A DNA stretch of 64,000 nucleotides from Pseudoxanthomonas sp. PXM02. GTDB lineage: Bacteria > Pseudomonadota > Gammaproteobacteria > Xanthomonadales > Xanthomonadaceae. The notes below the pieces were generated by a model. It worked only from the letters and a program-made list of their open reading frames with translations, was not told where the DNA came from and did no database searches. This document shows positions 16,799 to 26,757 of the stretch, piece by piece (within the stretch, counting starts at the first letter, position 1; every line of letters starts with the position of its first letter). The stretch is from assembly GCF_014851805.1 (NCBI RefSeq), contig NZ_JACVAK010000002.1, positions 62,001 to 126,000 on the forward strand. The letters run 5' to 3'. Both the position numbers and the translations under genes were made by a program.

Positions 16799-17535
16799 AG
16801 AACCACGCAATCAAACCCCTCCTGTTCGCGATCGCCTGCGCGATGGCACTGTCCGCCTGTGGCGACCGCGAGGCCGAACGCGCCGCCGCTGCCGCGGCGC
16901 AGGCCGCGGCCACCGAGCAGCAGGCCGATGAGCTGGCAAAGAAGTACGACAGCGCCGTCGCTTCCCATGACTGGGACATGGCGCGCATCCACGGCGTCGC
17001 GCTGCTCGACCAGTACCCGCAGAGCACGGCGGCCACGCGCATCGGCCCGTCGCTCGACGAAGTGAAGGGCAAGGCCGAGGCCGCGCGCGACCAGCGCCGG
17101 ATGGAAGCGTTGTGGGCCTACGCACAGGTGCCGGCCGGCAAGGGCACCCAGCGCTCCGCGATGATCTACAGCAAGGAACCCGTGGACGTGGACGGCAGCG
17201 GCGCCAAGCCGGTGCAGCTGGTGTTCCGCGACCATCCGGAATGGAAGCGCAGCAGCTATCTGGTGCTGCAGGCCAGCGACTTCGCCAAGGCCTGCTACAG
17301 CCGGTGCCAGGTGACCGTGGTGGCCGATGGCGCAGCAGCGAAGCGCATGGCCGCCCATCGTCCGGACACCGACGAAGCCACGGCGATGTTCATCGACGAC
17401 AACAAGGCCTTGTGGCGCCTCGTGCGCAAGACGAAGGAACTGGAAGTCGAGTTCCAGGTAAAGGACGGCAGCACCCGCAAGGCCGTGTTCGAGACCGGTG
17501 GGCTGGACGGAAGCCAGATGCCAGGCTGGGACTGA
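16795..17535 (+). CDS. Predicted lipoprotein of unknown function
   Basis: 246 residues, start overlapping the previous stop (ATGA). The N-terminus MKNHAIKPLLFAIACAMALSAC is a lipoprotein signal with Cys22 and Gly at +2. An Ala/Gln-rich helical stretch with coiled-coil character follows (residues about 25-55), then a helical-repeat-like segment (HDWDMARIHGVALLDQYP). The C-terminal half is beta-rich with one Cys pair (ACYSRC). I do not recognise a named family. Coupling with the hydrolase suggests a shared envelope job. Confidence 0.75.
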   Translation: MKNHAIKPLLFAIACAMALSACGDREAERAAAAAAQAAATEQQADELAKKYDSAVASHDWDMARIHGVALLDQYPQSTAATRIGPSLDEVKGKAEAARDQRRMEALWAYAQVPAGKGTQRSAMIYSKEPVDVDGSGAKPVQLVFRDHPEWKRSSYLVLQASDFAKACYSRCQVTVVADGAAAKRMAAHRPDTDEATAMFIDDNKALWRLVRKTKELEVEFQVKDGSTRKAVFETGGLDGSQMPGWD

Positions 17536-17540
17536 CACGG

Positions 17541-18167
17541 GTGCCGGTCGAAGTGGGCGGGGCAACGACGCCCGCGCTCGCGGCGCTGCGCCACTGGGTG
17601 TTCGACCTGGACGGCACGCTGACGGAGGCCGTGCACGATTTCGCGCTAATCCGGCGCGCGCTGGACATCCCGCCCGCGGCCGACATCCTGGGCCATCTGG
17701 CGGTACTGCCGGCGGACGAGGCGCAGCGCAAGCGCGACTGGCTGATGCAGCACGAACGTGCGCTGGCCGAGGCAGCGACGGCCGCGACCGGTGCGGTCGC
17801 ACTGGTGCGCGCCCTGCAGGGCAGGGGTTGCCGCCTGGGCATCCTCACCCGCAACGCGCGCGCGCTGGCCAGGGTGACGCTGGAGGCGATCGGCCTGGGA
17901 GACGTCTTCGACGAGGCGGACATCATCGGACGCGACGAGACGGTGCCCAAGCCTGCGCCGGATGGCCTGCTGTACTTCGCGGACCGCTGGGCCGTGCCGC
18001 CAGCGCAGATGGTGATGGTTGGCGACTACCTGTTCGACCTGGAATGCGGCCGTGCCGCTGGCACGCACACGCTGCTGGTCAACTGCGCGGGTGAGGGCTG
18101 GCCGGCGCTGGCAACGTGGCGGACACCCGACTGCGCTGCGATCCTGGCCGGCCTCGACGCCGGCTGA
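17541..18167 (+). CDS. HAD-superfamily phosphatase (subfamily IA)
   Basis: 208 residues from GTG 17541; no in-frame ATG is available that keeps the first motif. Motif I is FDLDGTLTE with Asp22 and Asp24, motif II is ILTRN, the lysine is in ETVPKPAPDG and motif IV is VGDYLFDLECG. A helical cap lies between motifs I and II. This is the phosphoglycolate phosphatase-like form, and the substrate is unknown. The stop codon abuts the stop of the convergent kinase gene with no base between. Confidence 0.87.
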   Translation: MPVEVGGATTPALAALRHWVFDLDGTLTEAVHDFALIRRALDIPPAADILGHLAVLPADEAQRKRDWLMQHERALAEAATAATGAVALVRALQGRGCRLGILTRNARALARVTLEAIGLGDVFDEADIIGRDETVPKPAPDGLLYFADRWAVPPAQMVMVGDYLFDLECGRAAGTHTLLVNCAGEGWPALATWRTPDCAAILAGLDAG

Positions 18168-19100
18168 TTACAGCGCGTAACCGAACTGCTGCTTGAACTG
18201 CGCGTTGAATTCGTCGAAGTCGAAGCGCTGGTTCTGCGTGCCGGGATGCTCGACCTTCAGGGCGCCCATCAGGTTGCCCATGCGGCCGATGGTCAGCCAG
18301 TCGAAGCCCTTCTCGATGCCGAAGATCAGGCCGGCGCGGAAGGCATCGCCGCAGCCGGTCGGGTCGACCACGCGGCGCTCGTGCGCCGGCGGAATCTCGT
18401 AGGTCTTCTCCGGCGTATGCACCACCGCGCCGCGCGGGCCGAGGGTGGTGATGTAGGCCTTCACGCGGGAGACGATCTGCTTCTCGTCCCAGCCGGTGCG
18501 GGTCTGCAGCAGATTGGACTCGTAATCGTTGACGACGACGTAGTCGGCCTGTTCGATGAACGTGCGCAGTTCCTCGCCGTTGAACAACGGCATCGCCTGG
18601 CCCGGGTCGAAGATGAAGGGGATGCCCAGCTCGTTGAATTCCCTGGAGTTCTGCATCATGCCTTCGCGGCCGTCCGGCGCCACGATGCCGAAGCTCACGC
18701 CGGCGACGTCGCGCACGTGGTTGCTGTGCGAGTCCGACATCGCGCCCGGGTGGAACGCGGTGATCTGGTTGTTGTCCAGGTCGGTGGTGATGAAGCACTG
18801 CGGGGTGAACTGTTCCTCGAACACGCGCACGCAGTCCAGGCGGATGCCACAGGCTTCCATGTGGGCGCGGTAGGGGCCGAAGTCCTGGCCCACCGTGGCC
18901 ATCGGGATCGGATCGCCGCCCAACAGCTTCAGGTTGTAGGCGATGTTGCCGGCGCAGCCGCCGAACTCGCGGCGCATGCGCGGCACCAGGAACGACACGT
19001 TCAGGATGTGCACCTTGTCCGGCAGGATGTGGTTCTTGAACTGGTCCGGGAACACCATGATGGTGTCGTAGGCAAGGGAACCACAGATCAGTGCGGACAT
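18168..19100 (-). CDS. PfkB-family carbohydrate/adenosine kinase
   Basis: 310 residues, beginning MSALICGSLAYDTIMVF. PfkB signatures are visible: GGCAGNIAYNLKLLGG (residues about 47-62) and DPTGCGDAFRAGL near the C-terminus with the catalytic Asp of the GAGD-like loop (here GCGD). Xanthomonadaceae homologues are annotated adenosine or carbohydrate kinase, and the choice between adenosine, ribose and another sugar cannot be made from sequence. The long open frame further upstream on this strand is an artefact of mreB codon use. It is convergent with the HAD gene and divergent from mreB. Confidence 0.87.
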   Translation of the reverse strand: MSALICGSLAYDTIMVFPDQFKNHILPDKVHILNVSFLVPRMRREFGGCAGNIAYNLKLLGGDPIPMATVGQDFGPYRAHMEACGIRLDCVRVFEEQFTPQCFITTDLDNNQITAFHPGAMSDSHSNHVRDVAGVSFGIVAPDGREGMMQNSREFNELGIPFIFDPGQAMPLFNGEELRTFIEQADYVVVNDYESNLLQTRTGWDEKQIVSRVKAYITTLGPRGAVVHTPEKTYEIPPAHERRVVDPTGCGDAFRAGLIFGIEKGFDWLTIGRMGNLMGALKVEHPGTQNQRFDFDEFNAQFKQQFGYAL

Positions 19101-20465
<1,365 letters not shown>

Positions 20466-20491
20466 GGCCGGTCACACGGCATCGGCGAACG

Positions 20492-20510
20492 GGAGCGGCA
20501 ACGCCGCTCC
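20492..20510 (+). other. Hairpin in the mreB-mreC gap
   Basis: GGAGCGGC (20492-20499) and GCCGCTCC (20503-20510) pair perfectly around AAC. No T-run follows, so it is not a standard terminator. It could lower expression of mreC and later genes relative to mreB, which is needed in larger amount. Confidence 0.4.
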
Positions 20511-20603
20511 GACGCCCCGATGCCGCCCCGGGCACGCTGACGTTCCTCCGCACCGCGCATCTGCCGGGCGGCCCCCTCCGATCTCCCTCCCTTCGGCCCT
20601 GAC

Positions 20604-21764
20604 GTGCCCTCCTACGCCGGCCCTCCCGTCGCTTCCCGTCCCGGTGATGTCGCCAGCACGCTGCGGCTGCTGGGCTACCTGGCGCTGACCATTGCCCTGG
20701 TGATCCTGGACCACCGCGGCGGCTGGCTCTCGCAGCTGCGCGCGCACGCCAACGTGGTCACCCAGCCGTTGTGGTGGGTGGCGGGCCTGCCCGGACGCGT
20801 GACCACCCGCGTGCAGGACGATGCGGCCACCCGCACCGGCCTGATCGAAGAGAACGGCCGACTGCGCAACGACCTGCTGGTGGCCAACGCCCGGCTCGCC
20901 CGGCTGCAGACGGCCGCCGCCGACAACGCGCAGCTGCGTGCCCTGCTGGGCGTGAAGACCTCGCGTGGCCTGGACGTGCAGTTGGCGCCGATCCTCGACA
21001 TCGACCTCGCCCCTGGCCGCCAGCGGCTGGTGCTGGACGCCGGCAGCCGCGCCGGTGCGACCGTCGGCCAGTCGGTCATCGATGCCGGCGGCCTGATGGG
21101 CCAGATCATCGAGACCACCTCGGCGCACGCGACGGTGCTGCTGCTGACCGATCCCGACCACGCGGTGCCGGTCGTGGTCGCACGCAACGGCGTGCGCCTG
21201 ATCGTCTACGGCCGTGGCCGCAGCGATCTGCTGGAACTGGCCGACGTGCCGCTCAACAGTGGCGTGGAAGTGGGCGACGTACTGGTGACCTCGGGGCTGG
21301 GCGGGCGTTTTCCGGCCGGCTTCCCGGTCGGCACGATCGCCGCGCTGCGCCCGGACGACAGCCATGCCTTCCTGGTCGGCGACGTCACGCCGGCGGCGCG
21401 CCTGGACCGCGGCCGCGACGTGCTGTTGCTGAAGTCCGCCCCGCCGCTGCCGTTGCCGCCGGCGGATCCGAGCCGGTTCCTGCCGGAGGCGACTGATCCC
21501 GCGCAGGCGGGCGGCGTACAAGCACCTGCCGCGCCGACGACCCAAAGCCCCTCTCCCGGCGGGAGCGGGGTAGGGGAGAGGGGCAACGAAGCCGGGAATG
21601 CTGCGGGCGACCAGAATGTTTCCGCGCCGGGGACGGCTTCTTCGCGAGCCCCCCGCACCGCGAACGCCCCGACCCTCACCCCAACCCCTCTCCCGGCGGG
21701 ACAGGGGCAGAAAGCGCCGGCTTCGACCCGTCCGGCCTCGCCCCCGCAGGAGCCGCAGCGATGA
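20604..21764 (+). CDS. mreC: Rod shape-determining protein MreC
   Basis: 386 residues from GTG 20604; the N-terminus MPSYAGPP resembles Xanthomonas MreC, which supports a GTG start although no clear ribosome site precedes it. One N-terminal membrane helix (LLGYLALTIALVILDH), a periplasmic coiled coil (GRLRNDLLVANARLARLQ) and the beta-domain (APILDIDLAPGRQRLVLDAG) follow. MreC scaffolds the elongasome in the periplasm. From about residue 315 the tail is encoded by an inverted pair of genomic repeats and reads as Pro/Ser/Gly-rich, unstructured sequence. It overlaps mreD by ATGA. Confidence 0.96.
   Translation: MPSYAGPPVASRPGDVASTLRLLGYLALTIALVILDHRGGWLSQLRAHANVVTQPLWWVAGLPGRVTTRVQDDAATRTGLIEENGRLRNDLLVANARLARLQTAAADNAQLRALLGVKTSRGLDVQLAPILDIDLAPGRQRLVLDAGSRAGATVGQSVIDAGGLMGQIIETTSAHATVLLLTDPDHAVPVVVARNGVRLIVYGRGRSDLLELADVPLNSGVEVGDVLVTSGLGGRFPAGFPVGTIAALRPDDSHAFLVGDVTPAARLDRGRDVLLLKSAPPLPLPPADPSRFLPEATDPAQAGGVQAPAAPTTQSPSPGGSGVGERGNEAGNAAGDQNVSAPGTASSRAPRTANAPTLTPTPLPAGQGQKAPASTRPASPPQEPQR
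21546..21710. repeat. Inverted CCCTCTCCC-type repeat pair inside mreC
   Basis: The left copy (about 21546-21590) contains CCCCTCTCCC and GGGGAGAGGGG; the right copy (about 21671-21710) is in inverse orientation and contains ACCCCTCTCCCGGCGGGA. About 80 bp of unrelated-looking sequence separates them. Both lie in the reading frame without stops and encode SPSPGGSGVGERGNE and PTLTPTPLPAGQG. Confidence 0.8.
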
Positions 21765-22246
21765 GTCGCGCGCGTACCGGCTGGCTGATGCCGCTGAGCA
21801 TCCTTGTCGCCCTGCTGCTGGGCCTGCTGCCGCTGCCGGACCTGCTGCAACCGCTGCGCCCGTACTGGCTGGCGCTGATAGTGGCGTACTGGGTGATCGA
21901 GGCGCCGGACAGTGCCGGCCTCGGATTCGCCGTCATCATCGGTCTGATCGCCGATCTGATGTTCGGCACGTTGCTGGGCGAGCAGGCCCTGCGCCTGCTG
22001 ATCATGGCCTTCATCCTGCAGCGCTTCCGCGCGCGGCTGCGCTTCTTCCCGATGTCGCAGCAGGCGCTGGCCATCGGCGGCCTGCTGCTCAACGACCGCA
22101 TCGTCACCACGGTCGTGCACCTGGCGCTCGGCGAGCCCACGCTGCCCTGGCAGTACTGGTGGGCGCCGCTGCTGGGCATGCTGTTCTGGCCGCCGCTGTT
22201 CGTGCTGATGGACGCGTTGCGGCTCGGTCGCCGCAGGCGGGGTTGA
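21761..22246 (+). CDS. mreD: Rod shape-determining protein MreD
   Basis: 161 residues, hydrophobic throughout with about five membrane helices, as expected for MreD of the elongasome. The block EQALRLLIMAFILQRFRARLRFFPM is typical of proteobacterial MreD. The ATG overlaps the mreC stop and the gene ends four bases before mrdA, so the cluster is translated in tight sequence. Confidence 0.95.
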   Translation: MSRARTGWLMPLSILVALLLGLLPLPDLLQPLRPYWLALIVAYWVIEAPDSAGLGFAVIIGLIADLMFGTLLGEQALRLLIMAFILQRFRARLRFFPMSQQALAIGGLLLNDRIVTTVVHLALGEPTLPWQYWWAPLLGMLFWPPLFVLMDALRLGRRRRG

Positions 22247-22249
22247 GCG

Positions 22250-24403
22250 ATGGTCGGGCCACGCCGGCGCGGCAAGAATCCGCATGCCGAAGCCGACCAG
22301 TTCCGCCGCCGCGCGGTCACGGGTTTCGTGGTGGTGGCGCTGTGCCTGCTGGGCCTGGGTGCGTGGTACTTCAAGCTGCAGGTCATCGACCACGACGACT
22401 ACGCCACGCGCTCGGAAGCCAACCGCATCCGTCCGCGGCCGGTCGTGCCCGGGCGCGGCACCATCTATGACCGCAACGGGCTGCTGCTGGCGGAAAACGT
22501 GCCGGCATTCCGCCTCGACGTCACGCCCGACAAGGTCAAGGAGCCGGCGAAGCTGATAGGCGACCTGGCGAAAATCATCGACCTCTCGCCCGAGGACATC
22601 GAGCGTTTCGAAGCCACGCGCAAGGCCACGCGCGGGTTCCGCCCGATCACGCTGAAGCTGCGCGTCAGCGAAGAGGAAATGGCGCGCTTCGCGGTGGACC
22701 GCTGGCGCTATCCTGGTGTCGAACTGGTGCCGTACCTCACCCGCCGCTACCCGTATGGCGAGCTGTTCGCGCACATCGTCGGCTACGTCGGCCGCGTCGA
22801 CGAGAAGGACTTGGAAACGCTGGGCGAAATCAATTCGGCGTTGACCCATATCGGCAAGACCGGCCTGGAGCGCTATTACGACGAGCAACTGCGCGGCCGG
22901 ATCGGCTACGAGAAGGTGGAGACCAACGTGGAAGGCCGCGCGCTGCGCGTGGTCGGACGCGTGCCGGCACAGGCGGGTACCGACCTGCGGTTGAGCGTCG
23001 ATGCGAAGCTGCAGCAGGCCATCGTCGATTCGTTTGGTGAGCTCGAAGGCTCGGCGATCGCGGTCGATCCGCGCACCGGCGAAATCCTCGCGATGGTCAG
23101 CCTGCCGAGCTACGACCCCAATCTGTTCGTCAACGGCATTTCCAGCAAGGACTTCAAGCTGCTCAACGACAACCCGTCGCGACCGCAGTTCAACCGGCTG
23201 GTGCTGGGCGGCGTGGCGCCGGGCTCGACGCTGAAGCCGCTGATCGCGCTGGCCGGGCTGGACAGCGGCAAGCGCAAGCCCGAGGACACGGTGGTCTCCA
23301 CCGGTATGTTCTACCTGCCCGGCACCAGCCGTGGCTGGGGCGATGCCAGCCGCCGCGGCCATGGCGTCACCAACCTGCGCAAGTCGATCTCGCAGTCGGT
23401 CAATACGTACTACTACCGGCTGGCGCTGGATCTGGGCATCGCGCAGTTCGACGACTACATGGAGCACTACGGCTTCGGCCAGCCGACCGGCGTGGACCTG
23501 CGGGGCGAGATCGGCGGCATCCTGCCGTCGCCGGCAGCCAAGCTGAAGACACGCAAGGAGCGCTGGTATCCCGGCGACACCGTCAACGTCGCCATCGGCC
23601 AGGGCGACTGGAAGGTCACGCCGCTCCAGCTCGTGCGTGCGACGGCGGGCATCGCCAACGGACAGATGCGTCGTCCGCACCTGGTCAGTGAGGCGCGCGT
23701 AGGCTTCGATCGTCCCTGGGAGCCGATGCCGCAACCCGCGCCCGTTGCGATCAGTCCCAACCCCGCGAATGTCGAGGTGGTGCGGCTGGGTATGCAGGAC
23801 ACCATGCAGCCAGGCGGCACCGGCTGGCGCACCGCGCTGGGCGCGCCCTATCTGATGGCGGGCAAGACGGGTACCGCGCAGGTGATCAGCCGTCGCGGCA
23901 CCGCAGCCGTCGATCCGCGCAGCCTGCCGATGCACCTGCGCCACCGCTCGCTGTTCGTCGGCTTCGCCCCGGCCGACAACCCGACCATCGCCATCGCCAT
24001 CGCGGTGGAAGGTGGCGGCTACGGCGGCAGCACCGCAGGCCCGATGGCACGCAAGATCTTCGATGCCTACCTGCTGGGCAAGATGCCGGAGAAGGAGGGC
24101 GAAGAAGCAGTTCCCGCAGGGACGGCGCCCGCGACACCGCCGGCATCGCCCACAACGGCACCGCCCGCGAATCCGACGCCGGGCACGAATCCAAGCCAGG
24201 GCACGAGCCCCTCTCCCCCCGGTAGAGGGGTTGGGGTGAGGGGCAACGAAGGTCGTGTGGGTGGAAGCGCGCATGGCGTCGCCGCGTTCGCACCGACTGC
24301 TTCAGGTCTGTCCAGCATCGCGCCTGTCCCGACCCTCTCCCCAACCCCTCTCCCGGCGGGAGAGGGGCTTGAGGCGGCGTCCGGGCGGAGGGTATCGGCA
24401 TGA
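22250..24403 (+). CDS. mrdA: Penicillin-binding protein 2 (elongation transpeptidase)
   Basis: 717 residues, about 80 more than the usual PBP2. One N-terminal helix (FVVVALCLLGLGAWYFKLQ) anchors the periplasmic enzyme. The pedestal domain has RPVVPGRGTIYDRNG. The transpeptidase motifs are STLK with Ser326, SVN at 383-385 and KTG at 539-541. It crosslinks peptidoglycan in lateral wall growth with RodA. The extra length is a C-terminal tail (after about residue 620) rich in Pro, Ala and Gly, part of which is encoded by the same repeat pair type seen in mreC. The stop overlaps the rodA start. Confidence 0.97.
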   Translation: MVGPRRRGKNPHAEADQFRRRAVTGFVVVALCLLGLGAWYFKLQVIDHDDYATRSEANRIRPRPVVPGRGTIYDRNGLLLAENVPAFRLDVTPDKVKEPAKLIGDLAKIIDLSPEDIERFEATRKATRGFRPITLKLRVSEEEMARFAVDRWRYPGVELVPYLTRRYPYGELFAHIVGYVGRVDEKDLETLGEINSALTHIGKTGLERYYDEQLRGRIGYEKVETNVEGRALRVVGRVPAQAGTDLRLSVDAKLQQAIVDSFGELEGSAIAVDPRTGEILAMVSLPSYDPNLFVNGISSKDFKLLNDNPSRPQFNRLVLGGVAPGSTLKPLIALAGLDSGKRKPEDTVVSTGMFYLPGTSRGWGDASRRGHGVTNLRKSISQSVNTYYYRLALDLGIAQFDDYMEHYGFGQPTGVDLRGEIGGILPSPAAKLKTRKERWYPGDTVNVAIGQGDWKVTPLQLVRATAGIANGQMRRPHLVSEARVGFDRPWEPMPQPAPVAISPNPANVEVVRLGMQDTMQPGGTGWRTALGAPYLMAGKTGTAQVISRRGTAAVDPRSLPMHLRHRSLFVGFAPADNPTIAIAIAVEGGGYGGSTAGPMARKIFDAYLLGKMPEKEGEEAVPAGTAPATPPASPTTAPPANPTPGTNPSQGTSPSPPGRGVGVRGNEGRVGGSAHGVAAFAPTASGLSSIAPVPTLSPTPLPAGEGLEAASGRRVSA
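24206..24370. repeat. Inverted CCCTCTCCC-type repeat pair inside mrdA
   Basis: The left copy (24206-24251) carries CCCCTCTCCCCCCGGTAGAG with GGGGTTGGGGTGAGGGG. The right copy (24331-24370) is inverted and carries CCCCAACCCCTCTCCCGGCG with GGAGAGGGG. They are about 80 bp apart, the same spacing as in mreC. The frame stays open and yields SPSPPGRGVGVRGNE and PTLSPTPLPAGEG in the PBP2 tail. Confidence 0.82.
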
Positions 24404-25536
24404 CCGACCTGCTGCGCTGGGGCTTCGACCTGCTGCGCCATCTGCTGCGCACGCTGGACTGGCTGCTGCTGGGCGCCCTGCTGGCGCTGATGGCGATCGG
24501 TCTGGCGGTGTTGTACAGCGCCGGCGGTGAAGCACTGGGTTCGCGGCTCGTAGTCGCGCAGGGCGTCCGCTTCGGCGTGGGTCTGGTAGCGATGTGGGCG
24601 CTGTCGCGTGTCACGCCGGTGCGATTGCGCGCATGGACGCCGGGCGTGTTCGCGGTGGCGCTGGTGCCGCTGGTGCTGGTGCTGTTCATCGGTACCGGCA
24701 AGCACGGCGCGCACTGGATCGACCTGAAGTTCTTCTACCTGCAGCCGTCGGAGCTGCTGAAGATCGCGCTGCCGATGATGCTGGCGTGGTACCTGCATCG
24801 CGAGCCGCTGCCGCCCGGCTGGCGCACGACGATCGTGTCGGCGCTGCTGATCGGCCTGCCGACCGGACTGATCCTGCTGCAGCCGGACTTCGGCACGGCG
24901 ATGCTGGTGGCGGCCAGTGGCGTGTTCGGCCTGTACCTCGCCGGGCTGTCGTGGTGGTGGTTCATCACTGCCGGCGTGTTTGGCGGTACGGCGGTGGGTC
25001 TGGTGATGTTCGCGCCGATCTCGTGGTTCTCGTTCCTGCGCGAGTACCAGCAGAACCGCATCCTGACCTTCCGTGATCCGGAGAACGATCCGCTGGGCGC
25101 CGGCTGGAACATCCTGCAGTCGAAGATCGCCATCGGCGGCGGCGGCTGGACCGGCAAGGGCTGGGGGCAGGGCTCGCAGTCGCACCTGGATTACCTGCCC
25201 GAGCACACCACGGACTTCATCTTCTCGGTGCTGTCGGAGGAATTCGGCTGGGTCGGCGTGGCGGTGGCACTGTCGCTGTATCTGTTCGTCGTGGGCCGTT
25301 GCCTGTGGATCGCGATGGACGCGCGCGACACCTATTCGCGCCTGCTCGCCGGCACGCTGGGCATGGCGTTGTTCGTGTACGTCATCGTCAACGGCGGCAT
25401 GGTGTCCGGCCTGTTGCCCGTGGTCGGCGTGCCGATGCCGTTGCTCAGTTACGGCGGTACCTCGGCGGTGTCGCTGCTCGCGGGGCTGGGCCTGGTGATG
25501 GCAGTGCGTGCGCATCGCCCGGTGCACGGGTACTGA
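24400..25536 (+). CDS. rodA: Peptidoglycan glycosyltransferase RodA (MrdB)
   Basis: 378 residues with about ten membrane helices, a SEDS-family polymerase that makes glycan strands in partnership with PBP2. Visible family blocks are LKFFYLQPSELLKIALPMMLAW, LLQPDFGTA with the essential Asp region, SKIAIGGGGWTGKGWGQGSQ, LPEHTTDFIFSVLSEEFGW and PLLSYGGTSAVSLLAGLGL. The start overlaps mrdA by ATGA. Confidence 0.97.
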   Translation: MTDLLRWGFDLLRHLLRTLDWLLLGALLALMAIGLAVLYSAGGEALGSRLVVAQGVRFGVGLVAMWALSRVTPVRLRAWTPGVFAVALVPLVLVLFIGTGKHGAHWIDLKFFYLQPSELLKIALPMMLAWYLHREPLPPGWRTTIVSALLIGLPTGLILLQPDFGTAMLVAASGVFGLYLAGLSWWWFITAGVFGGTAVGLVMFAPISWFSFLREYQQNRILTFRDPENDPLGAGWNILQSKIAIGGGGWTGKGWGQGSQSHLDYLPEHTTDFIFSVLSEEFGWVGVAVALSLYLFVVGRCLWIAMDARDTYSRLLAGTLGMALFVYVIVNGGMVSGLLPVVGVPMPLLSYGGTSAVSLLAGLGLVMAVRAHRPVHGY

Positions 25537-25611
25537 CGACGCCATCAGTGCACGTCTGTGCAGCGTGCGCTGTTCACCCTGTCCTGAAAGGTGCGTGCTA
25601 CGCTCGCGCCG

Positions 25612-26757
25612 ATGATGCGACGCGCTCTTCCCTGTCTGCTGGTGCTGGGCCTCGCGGCTTGCGCCACACCGCAACCGCCGGCGCCGGCTTCCACGGCGAC
25701 CGATGCTCCCTCAACTCCCGCCGCGGCAACGCCGGCCGAAACCTCGGTCGAACGCGTGGCCGAGGTCTCCGCCGATGCCTTGAAGCCGGTCGACTTCGCG
25801 ACCGCGAGAGCGAACTTCGTGCGCGACACGGCGGCGAAATACGGCATCGCGCCGGCCGAGATCGAAGCCACGCTGGCCAAGGCGCAGTTCCTCGACAGCG
25901 TGGTTGCGGCGATGTCGCGACCGGCCGAACGGGTGAAGCCCTGGAGCGAGTACCGCGTCGGCTTCCTGACCCAGACGCGCATCGACGGCGGCCGCAAGTT
26001 CATCGCGGCGCACCGTGACGAACTGACCCGTGTCGAACAGCAGTACGGCGTGCCCGCCGAGGTGATCGTGTCGATCATCGGCGTGGAGACCAATTACGGC
26101 GGGTTCACTGGTCGCCACAAGGTACTGGACGCGCTGTACACGCTGGCGTTCCGCTATCCGCGGAGCGGTGATCCGGCGCGAGCCGCCTACGAGCACCGGC
26201 GGGAGCAGTTCTTCCGCGACGAACTGGCGCAGCTGTTCGCGCTGGGCCGCGAAGAGAAACTCGACATCGCGTCGCTGACCGGCAGCTATGCCGGCGCGAT
26301 GGGGCTGGGCCAGTTCATGCCGTCCAGCTATCGCGAGTTCGCCGTGGACGGCAACGGCGACGGTCGACGCGACCTGTTCACCACCTACCCGGACATCTTC
26401 GCCTCGATCGCCAACTACTTCCGCAAGAAGGGCGGCGAGCGCGGCGGCTGGGTGCCGGGTGGCGCGGTGGTGGCGCGCGCGCAGCTGCAGGATGGGTTCG
26501 CCGAGTTCAATCCCGAGACGTGGACGCCGGACTACACGCTGGCACAGCTGGCCGAGAAGGGCTACCGCCCGATCGAGCCCGTCGCACCCGATGCCACCGC
26601 CACGCTGGTGCAGTTGGATGGCGCCGACGGCAAGCAGTACTGGCTGGGCTTCCAGAACTACTACGCGATCACCCGCTACAACAACTCCAAGATGTACGCG
26701 ATGGCCGTGCACCAGCTGTCGCAGGCCATTGCCGGTCGCGAGATCCCGCCGGCATGA
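25612..26757 (+). CDS. mltB: Lytic murein transglycosylase B, lipoprotein
   Basis: 381 residues from ATG 25612 (25615 and GTG 25591 are alternatives). The signal MMRRALPCLLVLGLAAC ends in a lipobox. A Pro/Ala/Thr linker precedes the catalytic domain. The catalytic Glu159 is in GVETNYGGFTGRHKVLDAL, and further MltB blocks are SYAGAMGLGQFMPSSYREFAVDG (shown in parts) and NYFRKKGGERGGW. The enzyme cleaves glycan strands to anhydro ends in the periplasm. It follows rodA after a 75-bp gap and overlaps rlpA by ATGA. Confidence 0.95.
   Translation: MMRRALPCLLVLGLAACATPQPPAPASTATDAPSTPAAATPAETSVERVAEVSADALKPVDFATARANFVRDTAAKYGIAPAEIEATLAKAQFLDSVVAAMSRPAERVKPWSEYRVGFLTQTRIDGGRKFIAAHRDELTRVEQQYGVPAEVIVSIIGVETNYGGFTGRHKVLDALYTLAFRYPRSGDPARAAYEHRREQFFRDELAQLFALGREEKLDIASLTGSYAGAMGLGQFMPSSYREFAVDGNGDGRRDLFTTYPDIFASIANYFRKKGGERGGWVPGGAVVARAQLQDGFAEFNPETWTPDYTLAQLAEKGYRPIEPVAPDATATLVQLDGADGKQYWLGFQNYYAITRYNNSKMYAMAVHQLSQAIAGREIPPA

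Noticed and set aside
21206..24274. A 1022-codon open frame on the minus strand across mreC, mreD and mrdA
   Set aside because: Its composition (His, Arg, Gln rich) and lack of domains mark it as the antisense shadow of GC-rich codon use. The plus-strand genes are conserved and fill the region.
21546..24370. CRISPR-like repeats
   Set aside because: There are only two pairs, they are in inverse orientation, and the spacing and internal structure do not fit direct repeats with uniform spacers.
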